The translations under genes and the position numbers were made by a program. The notes beneath the pieces were generated by a model, which saw nothing but the letters and a program-made list of their open reading frames with translations, ran no database searches and was not told the origin of the DNA. A DNA stretch of 64,000 bases, taken from contig CAYSUY010000002.1 in assembly GCA_964434345.1 (NCBI GenBank), forward strand, positions 9,120 through 73,119, read 5' to 3'. Positions 62,418 to 64,000 of the stretch are shown one piece after another (the first letter of the stretch is position 1; the number at the start of each line of letters is the position of its first letter). Origin of the DNA: CAIOSQ01 sp964434345. GTDB taxonomy: Bacteria > Pseudomonadota > Alphaproteobacteria > CACIAM-22H2.

Positions 62418-63326
62418 TCAGACCGAGGCGAGATAAAGATCGCTGGCTTCGCGGGTGACAGGTCCGGGACGACCGTCTCCGATGACCCGCCCATCGACCC
62501 GTGTCACCGGCGTCACGCCACCCAGCGTCCCGGTGACGAAGGCCTCGTCCGCCGAATAGACCTGGGCGAGCGTGAAGTCGCATTCGCGCGCCACATGTCC
62601 GGCCGCGCGCCACGCGGCGACGACGCTGCCCTGCGTGATGCCCTTGAAGCTGAAGGCGCCGGTCGAGGTCCAGATCTCGCGACCACGGACGATGAAGAAA
62701 TTGGTCGAGTTGCAGCTCGCCACGAAACCGCGAGGATCGAGCATCAACGCCTCGTCCGCGCCCGCGTTGATCGCCTGGATCAGGGCCTGGATCAGGTTGA
62801 GGCGGCTATGCGAGTTGAGCCGAAGGTCGAAGGCGTCGGGCCCGGTCGTCCTGAAGGTCGACGTGAACAGCGTGTAGCCGCGGGCCTTCGCCTCGGGGAC
62901 CGGGGTCTTGTATTCGGCGACGATGACGATCGTCGCCGGCCCGACCACGAAGCGCGGATCCTGGTTGGGCGTGCGCTTGAGCCCGCGCGTCACCATCAGG
63001 CGCAGATGCGCGCCGTCGGTCATTCCGTTGCGCGCCAGCGTCTCCGCGATCGCCGCCTTCAGACCGTCGCGCGACATGCCGATGTCGATCGCGATCGATT
63101 TCGCGCCTTCGAACAGACGGTCGAGATGCGCCTCCAGACTGATGATCCGGCCGCGCACCAGCCGCAGCCCCTCCCAGACGCCGTCGCCGAGCACGAAGCC
63201 GCTGTCGAACACGGAGACCCGTGCCTCGTTGCGCGGCACGAAGGTGCCGTTGACGTAGACGAGGACGCCGTCGTTGCGCGGATCGGGCAGATAGCCCTGT
63301 GCGCTCTTGGCCTGTGGCTGGTCCAT
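62418..63326 (-). CDS. Class IV aminotransferase-like protein (BCAT/D-amino acid type)
   Basis: Fold-type IV PLP enzyme of 302 residues. Features include VSVFDSGFVLGDGVWEGLR (38-56), GADEALMLDPRGFVASCNSTNFFIV and GTLGGVTPVTRVDGRVIG. The region that should carry the Schiff-base lysine (about 165-180, DLRLNSHSRLNLIQ) has no Lys by my alignment; an Arg or Asn occupies the position. Either the Lys aligns elsewhere or the protein is not a standard transaminase. It lies between an amino-acid ABC ATPase and the dimethylglycine-type dehydrogenase. Confidence 0.75.
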   Translation of the reverse strand: MDQPQAKSAQGYLPDPRNDGVLVYVNGTFVPRNEARVSVFDSGFVLGDGVWEGLRLVRGRIISLEAHLDRLFEGAKSIAIDIGMSRDGLKAAIAETLARNGMTDGAHLRLMVTRGLKRTPNQDPRFVVGPATIVIVAEYKTPVPEAKARGYTLFTSTFRTTGPDAFDLRLNSHSRLNLIQALIQAINAGADEALMLDPRGFVASCNSTNFFIVRGREIWTSTGAFSFKGITQGSVVAAWRAAGHVARECDFTLAQVYSADEAFVTGTLGGVTPVTRVDGRVIGDGRPGPVTREASDLYLASV

Positions 63327-63344
63327 GGCTCGACCTGTCGCTCC

Positions 63345-64000
63345 CTAGAGACGGAATTCGTTGTGGCGCGCGATGAAGGCGCGGGTGCGGTCCTCGCGCG
63401 GCGCCTTGAGCACCTCGTCGGGCGTGCCTGATTCCAGGATCAGCCCGTCGGCGAGGAACAGAACGCGTGTCGCGACGTGGTAGGCGAAGCCAAGCTCATG
63501 CGTCACCAGCAGCATCGTGCGCCCCTCGCGCGCGAGCTCGCGGATCGTGCCCAGCACCTCTCCCACCAGCTCCGGATCGAGCGCGGAGGTGGGTTCATCG
63601 AACAGCAGGATCTCCGGATCCATGGCGAGGGCGCGCGCGATGGCGACCCGCTGCTTCTGTCCGCCGGAGAGATGCGCGGGATACTGCGCCTCCTTGTCGG
63701 CGAGCCCGACCCGCGCAAGCTCCTCGCGCGCCCGGGCACGCGCCTGCGCCTCTGACATCCGGCGCACGGTCCGCGGCCCCTCCATGACGTTGCCGAGCGC
63801 CGTCATGTGGGGGAAGAGATTGAATTGCTGGAACACCATGCCGACCCGCTGGCGCACGGCCACGAGGTCGGCTTCGCGATAGGCGCGCGCGCCGCCGGCG
63901 CCCGCGCGGCCGAGCGCGACGCCGTCGAGCTCGATGGTCCCGGCGTCCGGGATCTCCATGAAGTTGAGGCAGCGCAGCAGCGTGCTCTTGCCCGAGCCCG
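63345..64000 (-). CDS. Polar amino acid ABC importer ATPase (GlnQ type), 5' truncated
   Basis: Partial CDS; the start lies beyond the window. The visible frame begins inside Walker A (GSGKSTLLRCLNF at the window edge), then has AVRQRVGMVFQQFNLFPHMT, the signature LSGGQKQRVAIARAL, Walker B EILLFDEPTSALD and H-loop VTHELGFAYHVA. This matches GlnQ/HisP-type ATPases that energise amino-acid or amine uptake. The final codon is about 18 bases before the aminotransferase start, suggesting an operon of transporter, aminotransferase and amine dehydrogenase. Confidence 0.9.
   Translation of the reverse strand, partial: GSGKSTLLRCLNFMEIPDAGTIELDGVALGRAGAGGARAYREADLVAVRQRVGMVFQQFNLFPHMTALGNVMEGPRTVRRMSEAQARARAREELARVGLADKEAQYPAHLSGGQKQRVAIARALAMDPEILLFDEPTSALDPELVGEVLGTIRELAREGRTMLLVTHELGFAYHVATRVLFLADGLILESGTPDEVLKAPREDRTRAFIARHNEFRL

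Overview
The window is GC-rich, densely packed chromosomal DNA without tRNA, rRNA, insertion sequences, phage genes or CRISPR. Strong GC third-position bias produces long empty mirror frames opposite most real genes. Peptide/opine-type ABC importers, a TRAP importer, several acyl-CoA enzymes, a BigR/SqrR-type ArsR repressor, Tat-like signals on the binding proteins and many ATGA gene overlaps suggest a metabolically versatile soil or plant-associated alphaproteobacterium. The sequence alone does not fix genus or order.

Layout. 1-4102: end of an O-acetylhomoserine sulfhydrylase, two MFS permeases and a small putative DNA-binding protein. 4106-17803: a PfkB kinase and two adjacent peptide/nickel-type ABC importers. 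The first has its ATPases on the minus strand and its permeases and binding protein on the plus strand. The second is a complete operon ending in a RidA-like protein and a crotonase. A glutamine-amidotransferase-like protein lies between the two binding proteins. 17819-27496: an eight-gene minus-strand catabolic operon (E1 alpha, E1 beta, enoyl-CoA hydratase, E2, acyl-CoA dehydrogenase, FadJ-type fusion, thiolase, iron alcohol dehydrogenase). Its E1 alpha gene is frameshifted. 27615-39485: an unrecognised Cys-rich protein, a HyuB/HyuA pair, a complete TRAP importer, a TetR regulator, two overlapping acyl-CoA dehydrogenases and a class III CoA-transferase. 39605-42660: an ABC-F ATPase, then a split YeeE transporter divergent from a BigR-like repressor.

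42671-48847: an enolase-superfamily enzyme, an FGGY kinase, two flavoproteins and an SDR, which look like a polyol or sugar-acid module. 48873-55630: acnD-prpF-sulP-thiolase, an organic-acid operon. 55769-57879: a Gfo/Idh-type oxidoreductase, a 323-base gap and a solitary short flagellin. 57906-64000: a histidine phosphatase, an MFS exporter, a dimethylglycine-dehydrogenase-like flavoprotein, a class IV aminotransferase and the end of an amino-acid ABC ATPase.

The most interesting part is 17819-39582. Four intergenic copies of a TGAA(C/T)CG-type 16-bp element lie before the E1 operon and the Cys-rich gene, before hyuAB and the TRAP genes, and before the CoA-transferase operon. The only regulator in the region is the TetR gene in its middle. 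I infer one locally controlled catabolon: TRAP uptake, ATP-dependent HyuAB chemistry, CoA activation, beta-oxidation and 2-oxoacid decarboxylation. I cannot name the substrate, and the frameshift may have broken part of it.
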